A stretch of DNA of 64,000 nt, taken from contig NC_063257.1 of NCBI RefSeq assembly GCF_019578655.1, positions 5,146,001 through 5,210,000 on the forward strand, given 5' to 3'. Position 1 is the stretch's first letter; each line of letters opens with the position of its first letter. A program made the translations under genes and the position numbers. Of the stretch, positions 36,948 to 48,400 are shown one piece after another. This stretch comes from Ricinus communis. Its lineage: Eukaryota; Streptophyta; Magnoliopsida; Malpighiales; Euphorbiaceae. The notes below the pieces were generated by a model. The model had not been told where the DNA came from. It saw only the letters and a list, made by a program, of their open reading frames with translations, and made no database searches.

Positions 36948-39900
36948 ATGATCTCTCAATTCTTCGTTCTCTCTCAAAGAGGCGATAATATTGTCTTTCG
37001 CGACTGTAAGTTCTCTTTATTATATATTCACCGGATCTGTCATATCTCTTATATAATCCTCGACGATATAGCTTCGTACTACTCATACTAGCTGTACCTG
37101 TGGCGATTAATTTTGGATGCCACGGATCCAATTTTCCAGTTTTTATTCATAGCTGATCTAGAATAGTTATTCGCAGTTTGGTTACAGGTCGATCATTTAG
37201 GTTTTTATTCACTGTTCAAATAGAATTAGGTCGTGATTTAGAAGTTAAGAGCTCTGTTTAATTGTAATGGCAGATCGCGGTGAAGTACCCAAAGGAAGTG
37301 CTGAGATATTTTTTCGGAAAGTGAAGTTTTGGAAGGAAGATGGACAAGAAGAGGCGCCACCTGTCTTTGTAGGTATTATTATGTGTTTTTTTAAGGTTCT
37401 TTATTTACATGCTATGACTTTGTGTTAAGTTAAAGAATCTATTCCTTGTTTATTAATCATGAGGCAAAAATGTGTTAAGTTCTCTGTTAAATGTTCTTAG
37501 TTTTGTTTAAGTAACGGCTGGTATTGTTCTAGTGTATATAAAAAGAGATTCATTAGCATCTGCAAACTTAGATGCAAGGGGGATGTCGTGTCGGTGAATG
37601 TGATGCAAAACTTAAGGATGAGTTAACTAGAAAAGGTTTTGACCCACTTAGAGTGCATATATTATGAAATAACAATAGTCATTCAAGGTCTGCAGTTGTT
37701 GAATTCAAGAAAGATTGGATGGCTTCAAGATGCAATCATGTTTGAAGAAGATCTTGAAGATAGATTTTGCATGCCAATAGATAGCATAGAAAACAAAAAA
37801 GACCCTAATGGCTTCCTGTAATCCGATATCTGCACAAATTTAGGAATAAAGCTGTTTTAAGATTTATTCTTCTGCAGAGTTCTAAAATTTTTAATTTGTT
37901 CCTTAATCATTATCATGGAGTGATAATCCGAGTAGAATTTGGTACGAAAGCTGGAAGTCAAGGGCCAACAAAAACATGCTATAATAACAAAAATTGAATT
38001 CCCTTGTACATTTATGGTTTGTGTTGGACTCATCAAACTTTTGGTATTAGTTAGAGTATTCTGATTATATCTTTTACTGCACAAGATTTTCCTATTTGTC
38101 ATGCATGCCTAAGGAAAAGTGGAACATGACAAGGTCCAAACTGAAAGGAAAAAGATTGGACACTTGTGTTTTTTTTTTTTAGGATTTGTTAAAATTAAAG
38201 GTTGAGTATTATCGCTTTGTTGAGGATTTGTTAAAAGAACATGATGATCATTTGAAAAGAATTGCACAATTCTATTCTTTTAACAACAATAACAAAAAGG
38301 TCGTGCCGAGGTTATTGTGGAAAGGCCATCCTCTGCACTTGCTGCTAGTTATGAAGTTTTAATCAAGGAGAAATTTGTAATTTCCCTACAAGTGCTAGAC
38401 AAAAGCATTTTCCTGGTCAATCAATGAGAAACACATGCTCAAGAGGAATAAAAGTTGGTAACTGTGAAGATCCACTTTCTGAGGTTATTGTTTTACTCGG
38501 GGGTGGGGGGGAATCTAGCTTCCGGAGGGTAGTATATTAATACTTCTAAGAGGCTGGTGGAACAGGAGGAGGATTGCTATTGTTATAAGTAGAATGTGGA
38601 AGACCAAGATTGGCAATGTTATTCTATGATCTACATCTGTGACAAACTGTTGGTTGATCATGAACAACTTATCTTTTCCTTTCAACTAATTTTGGAGGAC
38701 TATGTCAGCAGTTGCAATTTGCTCGATCAGTAGAACGATATGGTGTTAGTTGGATCAAAAGTTTAAATTAAAAACTGCTTCCAAAAGCTTGCTTCAGTGT
38801 TCAGTTTTGCGAAAAAGTTAAGCAGTGAAGTTCTTTCTATGATGACATCTTATGATCATATTGAGTTGCCATGGATGCTTGATAATGATGGTAAGATGGT
38901 TTGTAGATAATACATCTTCTCTATCACTGGGTTCTTTTGAACATTTTGTCCATGAAGAAAGTATCAAGATGGCTGCACCGAGAGATTGGAGACATTTGTC
39001 AAAACTTCAACCTTTTCTTTAAGGGGAAATTTTAGTAATATGAATTGAAGGTTCCCCTTTGATTTAGTTACTGGTATGTTCTATCAAAAGATTATGATGG
39101 GTTTATTAATCTTCTGTGAGGAGCTAGGACTACTCTATATTGGGTTTCAGGGAGTGCAAATAAATGGGTATGGACTTTGGTGATGTGCTTTGAGTCTACT
39201 TTTGTTTGAGGTTTATAAATGAGGGTTGATGTACATATGGTTGTTAGTGATTGATTACAGAAAATAAATTTAGAGTTCATTCTCAAATATACGGCCCAGT
39301 GGCTGAGATTTGGTATTTCCACCAGAAGGTGTAAGTTTCGCATCATAGGTTGTAGGGTTTATGGGTTGGATGAAGGCTTCTCTCCTTTATGTGATTTACT
39401 AGTTGACTTCAAAGAAAAAAATGAAGTGGGAAGACATCATAGTTGAATATTATCACTTCCTTCTTTTTTCCTCTTTCTAAGGTTTATTTTTTAATTCTTA
39501 TGTCATGAATTTTGAGCCATCCTCACATATGCTTGCAGAAAGCTGATCTGACATTGGTTCCAGACGAATGGAAGATATCCCAACACTAAGTCAATACTCG
39601 TACTAAGAGATTTCCTATTTTTCTTTTTTCACTAGTCTAAAGATGTCCTATTTTCTTTTTTAGATACTGCAATAACCAAGTGAAGTTCCGGACTATATCA
39701 AATAATATTTAAGAATGTTACTTGGATGGCTTTTCCTTTTTTTTTTTTTTTTTGAGTGTTTTAGCATCTATTGTGTTGCTTTTATTTTTGCTGTATCGTC
39801 TTCTGAAGGTCGTATTTGAATGCGATAGTTTCTTTATATGATGTCATTAATTTTTCTCTTGTTATGTTACTTTTTACTTTACCTATATTGTTTATGCAGT

Positions 39901-41867
39901 TTTGTAGATGTTGTGGGTGTACATGTATATATAGATTGTGATAGCCAATATCTTTATCTTGGGCAATATGCTAACGTCTTTCTTGTTATATCAATTAGAA
40001 TGTCGATGGGGTGAACTACTTTCATGTTAAGGTTGTTGGATTATTATTTGTTGCAACAACAAGAGTTAATGTGTCACCTTCTCTGGTGTTGGAACTCTTA
40101 CAAAGGATTGCACGTGTCATCAAAGATTACCTTGGAATTCTCAATGAAGATTCTTTGCGCAAAAACTTTGTGCTTGTCTATGAATTGCTTGATGAAGTGA
40201 TAGTAAGTTCTCTTATCATGCTGCCTATCCTTTCTCGTGTCATGTTTTTGGAGCACACATGAAGCTTTTCTGTTGTCTCTTCATAATCTGTCCCATTTGA
40301 TAGTGCGATTTCATCTAAATCTGAACCTAAGTCAATTGTACATCTCATAGTTCCTTTTTGCTTTTTGGTTGAGCTCTTTATTCTTTCTGTGAAGTTTGGA
40401 AATATACTGCTTTGTTTCAACACATAATTTACTCATGTTGTTGAAGGGAGCCTTCTCTATAGACAAACAATTACTCCAGTCACCCTTTGAATTGTTCATC
40501 ATCGAAATTTACATCCCCTTGCCTTTGCTCATTCCAGAAACTCAAAATGCCTCATGAGTGGATTCTTACGTGGCTCTAGCATTATTCTGTACCTTGTACC
40601 AATCCATATAAAAGTTGGCGTAACATGTATTTGCTTATTGCTATTTTTACAAGTATATATGTTCTTTCCTTTAAGTTTTATGTAACTTAGCTGAAGCATT
40701 ACTGTTTGGGAAGTTTTATGTTAGACTTACAATTGTGTTGTTACTGCTCCAGGATTTTGGTTATGTACAGACAACTTCCACTGAAGTGTTAAAGTCCTAT
40801 GTATTTAATGAGCCAATTGTAGTTGATGTTGGACGTTTGCAACCTATGAACCCTGCTGCCATTTTTATGGTATAATTTGATCTATCTTATTATACTTAAG
40901 TGATACTCACTTTATACAGATTGTTGATAACATTTATCTTGCAATTGATGGTTAGAGTTTCTATGAATGCAGCAAGGGACCAAAAGGATGCCAGGTACAG
41001 CTGTAACAAAATCTGTTGTAGCAAATGAGCCTGGAGGTAGAAAGAGGGAGGAAATATTTGTGGATATAATCGAGAAAATCAGTGTCACATTTAGCTCTAG
41101 TGTAAGTATTCCTTATTCATTTGTGAACATCAGGGTGACATTCATTTAGTTTCATATGAAACTGTAGTGATATTACTCGGTTGTCCCTAGAAAAGCCGGA
41201 ACTTGAATTAAGGAATATATGGTTATCAATAGCATTATTCCGACAGGTGGAAAAAGTCTGTACATGATTGATAACCATGTTCAATTGACTTAGCATTTTT
41301 TGCAGCAATGCATCGAAGTTATTCGCTGGATCACTTTTTAACAATTCATTATCTCGATCTTGTATGTGATGCACTTAGTTATATTGAGGTTTTATCAATT
41401 TTATTCTCCATTAAACTCATTTATGAACAAGGTTATGTATTCTGGATCACTTGTCTTATTTCACTCTGAAAGCATTTGTTCATCTATAACTTTTTCTTGG
41501 CAGGGCTATATACTGACATCTGAAATTGATGGCACCATCCAAATGAAGAGCTATCTTTCTGGAAATCCAGAAATTCGATTAGCCCTTAACGAGGACCTGG
41601 GGATTGGAAGAGGTAGTGGGAGATCGGTATATGGTATGTTTCTTGTTAATTGGCTATCATGCTAATGCATGTATCATTACCTTGAAACATTAAAATTTCA
41701 TGATTCTGGTGATTTTGCTAAAAGCATACTTGGCATGCATGCAGTAAAAAAACAATACTTTAGGAGTTAGAATGTTTTATCTAAGTGGCTATTAGGCCAT
41801 GCTGCTGCATGATTACCTTGAAGCATTAAAATTTATTGCGGTTCTTCCACCAAGTGCATACTTGGGC

Positions 41868-41917
<50 letters not shown>

Positions 41918-44471
41918 GGTGCTACATGCTGTAACAGATTATAGGAGTTCATCTGGATCAGGAGCAGTGATACTTGATGATTGTAATTTCCATGAATCTG
42001 TACGTCTTGATAATTTTGATCTGGATAGAACTTTGACTCTGGTAAGTGAAATTAAAACAGTACAAGTTTAAATATGTTTAGTTGAAGAGTAATGCCTTTT
42101 GTTTCTTAGATTGGCACTTCATATACTTGTCAGGTACCTCCAGATGGTGAATTTCCTGTCATGAATTATCGTATGACCCAGGAATTCAAACCTCCTTTTC
42201 GCATTAATACCTTGATTGAGGAAGCAGGAGCCCTTAAGGTGAATTTTATCTTCCTTTAGGGTACTATGCTATGCTGGATAATGCAATAATTGAGCAAATA
42301 TAGCAACATTTATTAAAATGTCCATCTTGGCAATGGGACATGATGCTTCTTAGCATGATATTTCTTTTGTGGTAATATTGCTTTTGTTTGTAATGAGAAT
42401 CAAATATAACAAGATTATCATTGTAAGATATGTACTAAATAATCGGCCTTACAAATAGCTTTCAAGCTGTTTTCCAATCACCATTTTTATGCATCTTTTA
42501 TAATGATGCTGCTTTTCTATATGTTTTCTGGTGCTTATAGGCTGAAGTGATTCTTAAAATATCAGCTGAGTTTCCCTCGAGCATTACTGCAAACACAATT
42601 AACATTCAGATGTCATTGCCTAAATATACTACTAGGTATGCTTTTACATACTCTCTTCTTTGGTGAGGTAAGCAGAAGATATCCTTTGAGCATATCTAGG
42701 GCCAGCTAAATCACATTTTTTCTGAAAAATTATCTTATATTCATGTGATTTTCTGGTTCTCTACATGTTTCCAGTGGAGTTATTAATGTTGCATAACTTG
42801 TTTGGAAGTTAAAATCTCAGCTTTCTTAGTTCATCAGTGTAGCAATCCAGTGTATTTCTGGATTCTATAATACAAATTCTGGACGAGCTGTTCAAACTGT
42901 GGGTATGTTAATGGTGAGAGATGATAGAGACATTTTAAACACAGTAAAGGGAAAGCAAACTCTTGTCTGCCTTGTTGTAATGTATTCGCTAGTTAGTTGT
43001 TAAAAAGAAAGACTAGGTTGTAAACTGTAAGGATTTATTGCAAGAGTGGTGGACTTAATAGTCGACTTTGCAGCAAGTTATTGAACCTTGTAGAAATGGC
43101 CAGATCTGGATGATGGTCAGTCTGCTTTTAGCATGTAAAAGGATTTGTGAAATATTTCTCTTATTTGGTTTTTAAGAGTATCAACAGACTTCTCATGCTG
43201 CCTGCTGAATATTGTGTCTATTTTGCCTGGATTATGTTTTTAACTAAAGTTTCAGCTACTCTTTTACAGGGCTACTTTTGAGTTGGAACCTGGAGTATTT
43301 GGGCAAACAGCAGATTTCAAGGAAGCAAATAAGAAGCTTGAGTGGGGATTAAAGAAGGCAAGTACTTCATAAATTTGCCATACTTGGTTTTTACAAAATT
43401 CTCCTTTTCAATAGAGTTGCTAATATGCACTAGTTAAAATAATATTTAACTTGCACGTGCAATGTGAAGCAGATTGTTGGTGGATCTGAACATACATTAC
43501 GTGCAAAGCTGACTTTTTCACAGGAATTGCATGGTATGGGTTTATAAACCATTTGCACTAAGGCCAGCGTCAGTTTGTGGTGTTTTTCACTTCACTTGGT
43601 TCTAGACAAAAACCTTTCTTGCTTGGTGCAGGCAATATCACAAAGGAGGCTGGACCTGTCAGCATGACATTCACAATACCAATGTACAATGCTTCTAGGC
43701 TTCAGGTAACTCGTGAACTTTCCTGCTTCACTGCAAGTATGTTAGGGTAATCAAATTATTAGAAGTCTTTTGGTGCACAAAATGCTCCTCAGCTCGTGCA
43801 GGGGGTAAGGAGGGGTATGGGCCCTTGTGATTGCAGACTTCCCCCCTGCATTTTGGAGAGAGGCTGTTTCCATGCCTCTAACCTGTGACCTACTGGTCAC
43901 CAAGGTTTGCAACTATTGTACATCTGTTGTACTAGGTCTCTCAGATTTACTCCTACAATATCTCACTTCCACTCTCCTGTTTGCTGGACAATTTCCCAGT
44001 GGGTTAGGCCAGGATGCGTGAGTATTGGCATTTGTTTCACAACATTATTTGGAATGTGCATTTCATAGTCAAAAAACATGGAACTGGAGCCTGTATTCTC
44101 ATTTATTTCCCCTCTCCTTCCCAGCACAAATAATTCTAGTGGATATAAAAGAGATGGGGAGTAACCTGTCTTTTCCTTCTCGTATAATGTCAAAAAACTT
44201 GGCTATGTGTTCTGCAAAGGCACTTTATATTTCTGTGCTGTATCTCTTGCCGCGGGAGCTAATTTTACATGGAGCGTATAACTGAAGCTTAGAGCACACT
44301 TTAACCTTTTTCTTAGAACTCCTTAGAGTGACTTTAAAGACACTCTGTGCCCTCTATGGTTCCTTGATGCAGGTGAAGTACTTGCAGATTGCGAAGAAGT
44401 CGAACACCTATAATCCGTATCGATGGGTGAGATATGTTACTCAGGCCAATTCTTATGTTGCTCGGATATGA
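36948..44471 (+). CDS. AP4M: AP-4 adaptor complex subunit mu
   Basis: Medium subunit of the AP-4 coat, which selects cargo at the trans-Golgi network for vacuolar sorting. Thirteen exons join in frame: 36948-37005, 37274-37368, 39999-40202, 40753-40869, 40973-41101, 41504-41633, 41938-42041, 42134-42238, 42541-42635, 43270-43357, 43473-43533, 43632-43705 and 44373-44471, giving 452 residues, the family's usual length. The N-terminal longin-like part (MISQFFVLSQRGDNIVFRDY) covers about residues 1-140. The mu-homology domain runs from about 175 (KREEIFVDIIEKISV) to the end. The C-terminus YNPYRWVRYVTQANSYVARI is characteristic. Nearly every exon resembles Arabidopsis AP4M as I recall it. Intron 10 uses a GC donor. 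Intron 2 (2.6 kb) holds an XS-domain relic, intron 6 a (CT)n tract and intron 12 an Au-type SINE. Confidence 0.96.
37572..37821 (+). pseudogene. XS-domain relic (FDM/IDN2-type) inside AP4M intron 2
   Basis: A frame from 37572 reads MQGGCRVGECDAKLKDEL, TRKGFDPLRVHIL, a stop, then SRSAVVEFKKDW. After a one-base frame change it continues WLQDAIMFEEDLEDRF and KKDPNGFL, then another stop. This follows the order of the plant XS domain (R.G......L.DEL..KGF.PL+V.. ; AVVEF.KDW.GF.+A..FE..FE), found in SGS3-related and FDM/IDN2 proteins of RNA-directed DNA methylation. At least two stops and a frameshift show it is dead. Weaker coding-like patches continue to about 39000 (for example near 38210 and 38800) but I could not assign them. 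It lies in the sense direction of AP4M. Confidence 0.65.
41871..41913. repeat. (CT)21 microsatellite next to an AP4M splice acceptor
   Basis: An uninterrupted CT run of 43 bases ending 24 bases before the AG of AP4M intron 6 (41936-41937). It may serve as the polypyrimidine tract. Confidence 0.95.
43771..43915 (-). mobile_element. Au-type SINE copy in AP4M intron 12
   Basis: Read on the plus strand, this block contains TGGTGCACAAAATGCTCC, GGGTAAGG, GGGCCCTTGTG, GAGAGGCTGTTTCCATG and ACCTGTGACC, in the order of the reverse complement of plant Au SINEs (recalled: GGTGCAC...GTAAGG...GGGTC...GAGGCTGTTTCC...CCCGTGACC...GGTCAC). The tRNA-like promoter end lies at the right, so the element is on the minus strand. 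The B-box is decayed. About 145 bases are recognisable. Confidence 0.75.
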
Positions 44472-45480
44472 GTCAGTAGTCTCCTGTGTGCTTCTTGTTC
44501 ATCCTGATTTTGTAATGTTACTATTTTTAATTTTCTTCAATGTGCAATACATTCTTCCCCTAGAGGTAAATCTGTCAATTTGAGGCGTTGTATTAAAAAG
44601 GAACAACTATGTGTTGCGGACCACTTGGGAATGGTTTTGATGTTGCCATATGTAGGATGTCGTTTGTTAAAATTTATCATCCAAAGAACCCTTTTAGGAC
44701 ATGCACATGAATAAAGCATGGGTTCAAGATGGAAAGTGAATCCCATGCCTGACTTTTTGGGCCTTTAAATAGGCACTACTTAATTGCTTGTGCCGTTGGC
44801 GATGCACACTGAAAAAGCAAAAAAAAAAAAAGAAAAAAGAAAAAGAAAAGAGAAGTGTCCTCATTCGCTAATCCAGGGATGTCGGCCGGTGGTGCTATTG
44901 CCAGACTAATTGAAACTTTGGTGGATTTAGACAAATTTTTGCAGTGTGTTGATATGAAACCATTGAACTAAAAATGCTCCTTTCCCATTGTTTTATGATT
45001 GCAACATGGGTACTCGTTTTCTTTTTTCTCTACTCTCAAAATATCATACTATCTCTCGTAGCTTCCAATCTTACGTTTCTAGTTCGCTACTTGTGTGTTA
45101 GTTTTTTATGGTTTTGCTTCTTAATTTCTACCAACCGGAGTTGCTTGAAGCTTGTTTCAATGAAAATTTGCTTCAGCTTTTTTAATTAGACTTTAATTAA
45201 TAAATATAGCTGAAGCTGCATAAAGTTTGAGATTTTAGATTCATGAATTGGTCTGTTAACAGGGTTATAAACTAGCTTGGGAATATAGTATTAATGATTT
45301 TATATTTACTTTATATTTCTATACATCTTAGATACAGAATTATCTATTCAAGCTTAGTTGCCAAAATTATAAATATTACTATGCTATGTTATAACTTTCA
45401 AAATAAATATGTTACTTTTTTAATGAATCAATAAAAATTTAATTATGCTATGTTTAAATGTATTATTCTTTTCTATTTTT
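44472..45480. other. AP4M 3' UTR and downstream intergenic
   Basis: The AP4M 3' UTR probably ends somewhere before 45200. A poly-A run interrupted by G lies at 44816-44851. No coding pattern was found. Confidence 0.4.
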
Positions 45481-48400
45481 TCCTCCAAAAAGATGAAAGA
45501 GATTTGTCGAATGATAAAGTGAGTCCAACTCGAACCTTGCCGTCGGTTACTAGTGGACGCAAAAAGCCACGCCTCTCAGTCACCATCTTTTCTAGACACG
45601 ATCTTATCCAGAGTTCCTGAGGTTCCATTTCATAACCAGGATTGCGACTTCACCCTCGCCCGAAATTAAACCACACCGCCTGTCTGTCCCCCATGCCGAA
45701 ATTCCACCTCCAAAATAGACTTTTCCAAATTGCCATATTATCTGAATTTGCGGCCGCTTCCACCTACCAAACTCAAATTGCTTACCATCTCAAGCAGGCC
45801 TTCCTAAGGCCACCTGGATAAATAATTGCTTTCCCTTTTCCCAGTGTCTAGTACTACTTGAACATGAAATCCCAAAATCACATATCTTGCTAGAACGTGA
45901 GGACATTAGACTAGTTGTCTATTTATGGTAACTCCAATTCCAATCATATTTAGTTATGTATGCTTAGTGGTATGTAGGATTGGGACTGGGACTATTTGCA
46001 CCAAGTTGGTTTGCTTCTTTTATTGCGTCTACTTTTGCAGATGACATGCATACGGTTGCTTTTGCTTTATGCATGTCTAATAATATTCTTCAAAAAAAGA
46101 AATTGCTTTGAAATTCCACTTTTGTATATATCATGAAATGGACAGACGGCTATTTCTTTATTTCAGAAAATTGCCCTGAATCTAGAACAAGTGTGTGTGT
46201 GACTGTGAACCTAGTATTTCAAATGTCCCTCCTTTTATTTTTATCCCAGGTCACTGCTTTTGAACTAAATTTATCAATCTTTACAGGCAGGAGACGCAAT
46301 CTTTATAATTAGGGTCTTTTGTTCCAATAGAAAATAAATAGAACTTTCTGGGAACTGTTATTTTCTGTCTTCTTCTATTATTTTAAGGTACTCAATGCGC
46401 ACTCCTATTGCTGATATTTAATTGGGCTAGGCTTTCTATTAATATTTTACCAATTGTTGAGGATATATATGATTACTTTTAATATAAGTGTCGTTTAGGA
46501 CATGAGACATTCCTCCAAGGATATTATAGACTAAGCAAAAACCAAAAGAAAAGAGAAAAGGTCAAAAAGAATGAGGTCCCATTTGTATTTAGTTTCGTTA
46601 TCTAAAAGCAACTAGAGTGAGCCACTTGCCTCTTGGATTTATTTGTACGATTATTATTAAATGGTCAATCCACACCAGCCTTTTTTACTGGTTACTAGTC
46701 ACTATCTTTCTTTTCTTCCCAATATTTTCCTTTTCCTTCTTCCAATTTGACTGAACCTTATATGGTAAAAGAGGTCCTTTCTTTCTTGATAATATATCCA
46801 CGATTCAACATTACAAAAACAAGCATTTCACTTGTATCTTTTAGAGTAAGAGGTTCAATGTTCAATTTATGTTTATGATAAACATAAAAAGATAATTATT
46901 TGATCTGTTGGCTCTCTTATAAATAAAAAAATAAATAATTTTTTTAATTTAGTGCAACTCAATTGCTACCATGATAATTTTTTCTGAGATATAAAATTTT
47001 AAATTCCAAATTTAGTAAGAACCAATTAAAAAAATAAAGGAAAAAAGAAAGGAAGAATAATCTATTCGTAGAATGAGAAAGTGCAAAACTTATTGGTCCT
47101 TGAACTCCATTTGATGTTAACAGAAGTAATCAAGTGGAATTATAACAAATGGAGAGAACCAGCAATGTCTCTATCAAATCTTTGGGCACTCGTACAGAAA
47201 TAAGAAGGTATATCTAAACCCATTTTACTATTTCAATTAAAATCGATGACAATAGCTTCCTTAACGATACTCAATGTGAGTGGCTACCCATACAAAAGAA
47301 AATAAATAAATAAAATATGTTCCCGTTGCCTTTTCCTTTAGAACTTGTTATAGGATTGATGTCAAAAGTTGAAAATTGTTTAAGCAACTTCTTGTCACGT
47401 TAACCTAAGAATTTGCATGTCACTAATTCATGCTAACTAAATAACCCGTCCAAAATGTTTGGTTTCTCATAAAAAGAAAATAATACATTAATTAGTCTAA
47501 CCAATTGGCGGAATGGGTATGTCATAATAAGGCAAAAGCTTTCCAAAACGATGATGATGATTTAACTAGAATCGGAATACCCATAGACAAAGGAAACGTG
47601 ATCCTAACAAAATAAATTTCACTTTTACTTTCCCTCTTGAAATGACTGAAAGGAGTTCCTCCTAATCCTAAGTTTTCTAGCATGACGCAACCCATTCTCC
47701 TCTTTCTTTTCTTGCTTTACCCTTGCAAATATTCACCCACCCTTATTGTTAAACTTTTCCCCCCTTTCATCTCCTCCTAGCAAACCTCTTGCCTCTATCT
47801 TCATTTCTAAGAATTTACTTGTGCTTTTTTCTTTTTCTATTAAAGTTAACAGTTGATGTTGTGCTTACGCCCAATCACATATTTGTCTCTGAGAATTTAT
47901 TTATTCTTTAAATTAACGTCAATTTTAAATCATACAGCATCTGTCTGTCGGTATGTATATCTGCAATCACACGTTAACAGTTAATTTTTTAATTTAAATC
48001 AAACGATTGAGTTATATAAAACAAAAAAAAAAAAATCATATTCAAAACAACTCAATGATACTGAATTCAACATTTGAAATGCATTGAATTATTATTTTTG
48101 AAATTGAATAACTCCATTATTGCTTACTTTTTTTTTTCTTTCCTTTGCTATTTTGAAAAAAAATATATCTGGAATTTCGCACCCACCATTTTGGACTCTC
48201 TGCCAATCTAAATGAGATCGAGTCAAAGAGCTTTAACAATGCCGGTGTCTAATAATTTGACAATGTGCAAAGCTAACAGTAAAAGAAAACACTCTCATTT
48301 AACTCTGCCATTTTATTTAGTTGATGTAGAAACCAATGCATTGCATTACATATTCTCATATATTACCTTTACTTAACGTGGCAACTAAGTTTCAATTGTT

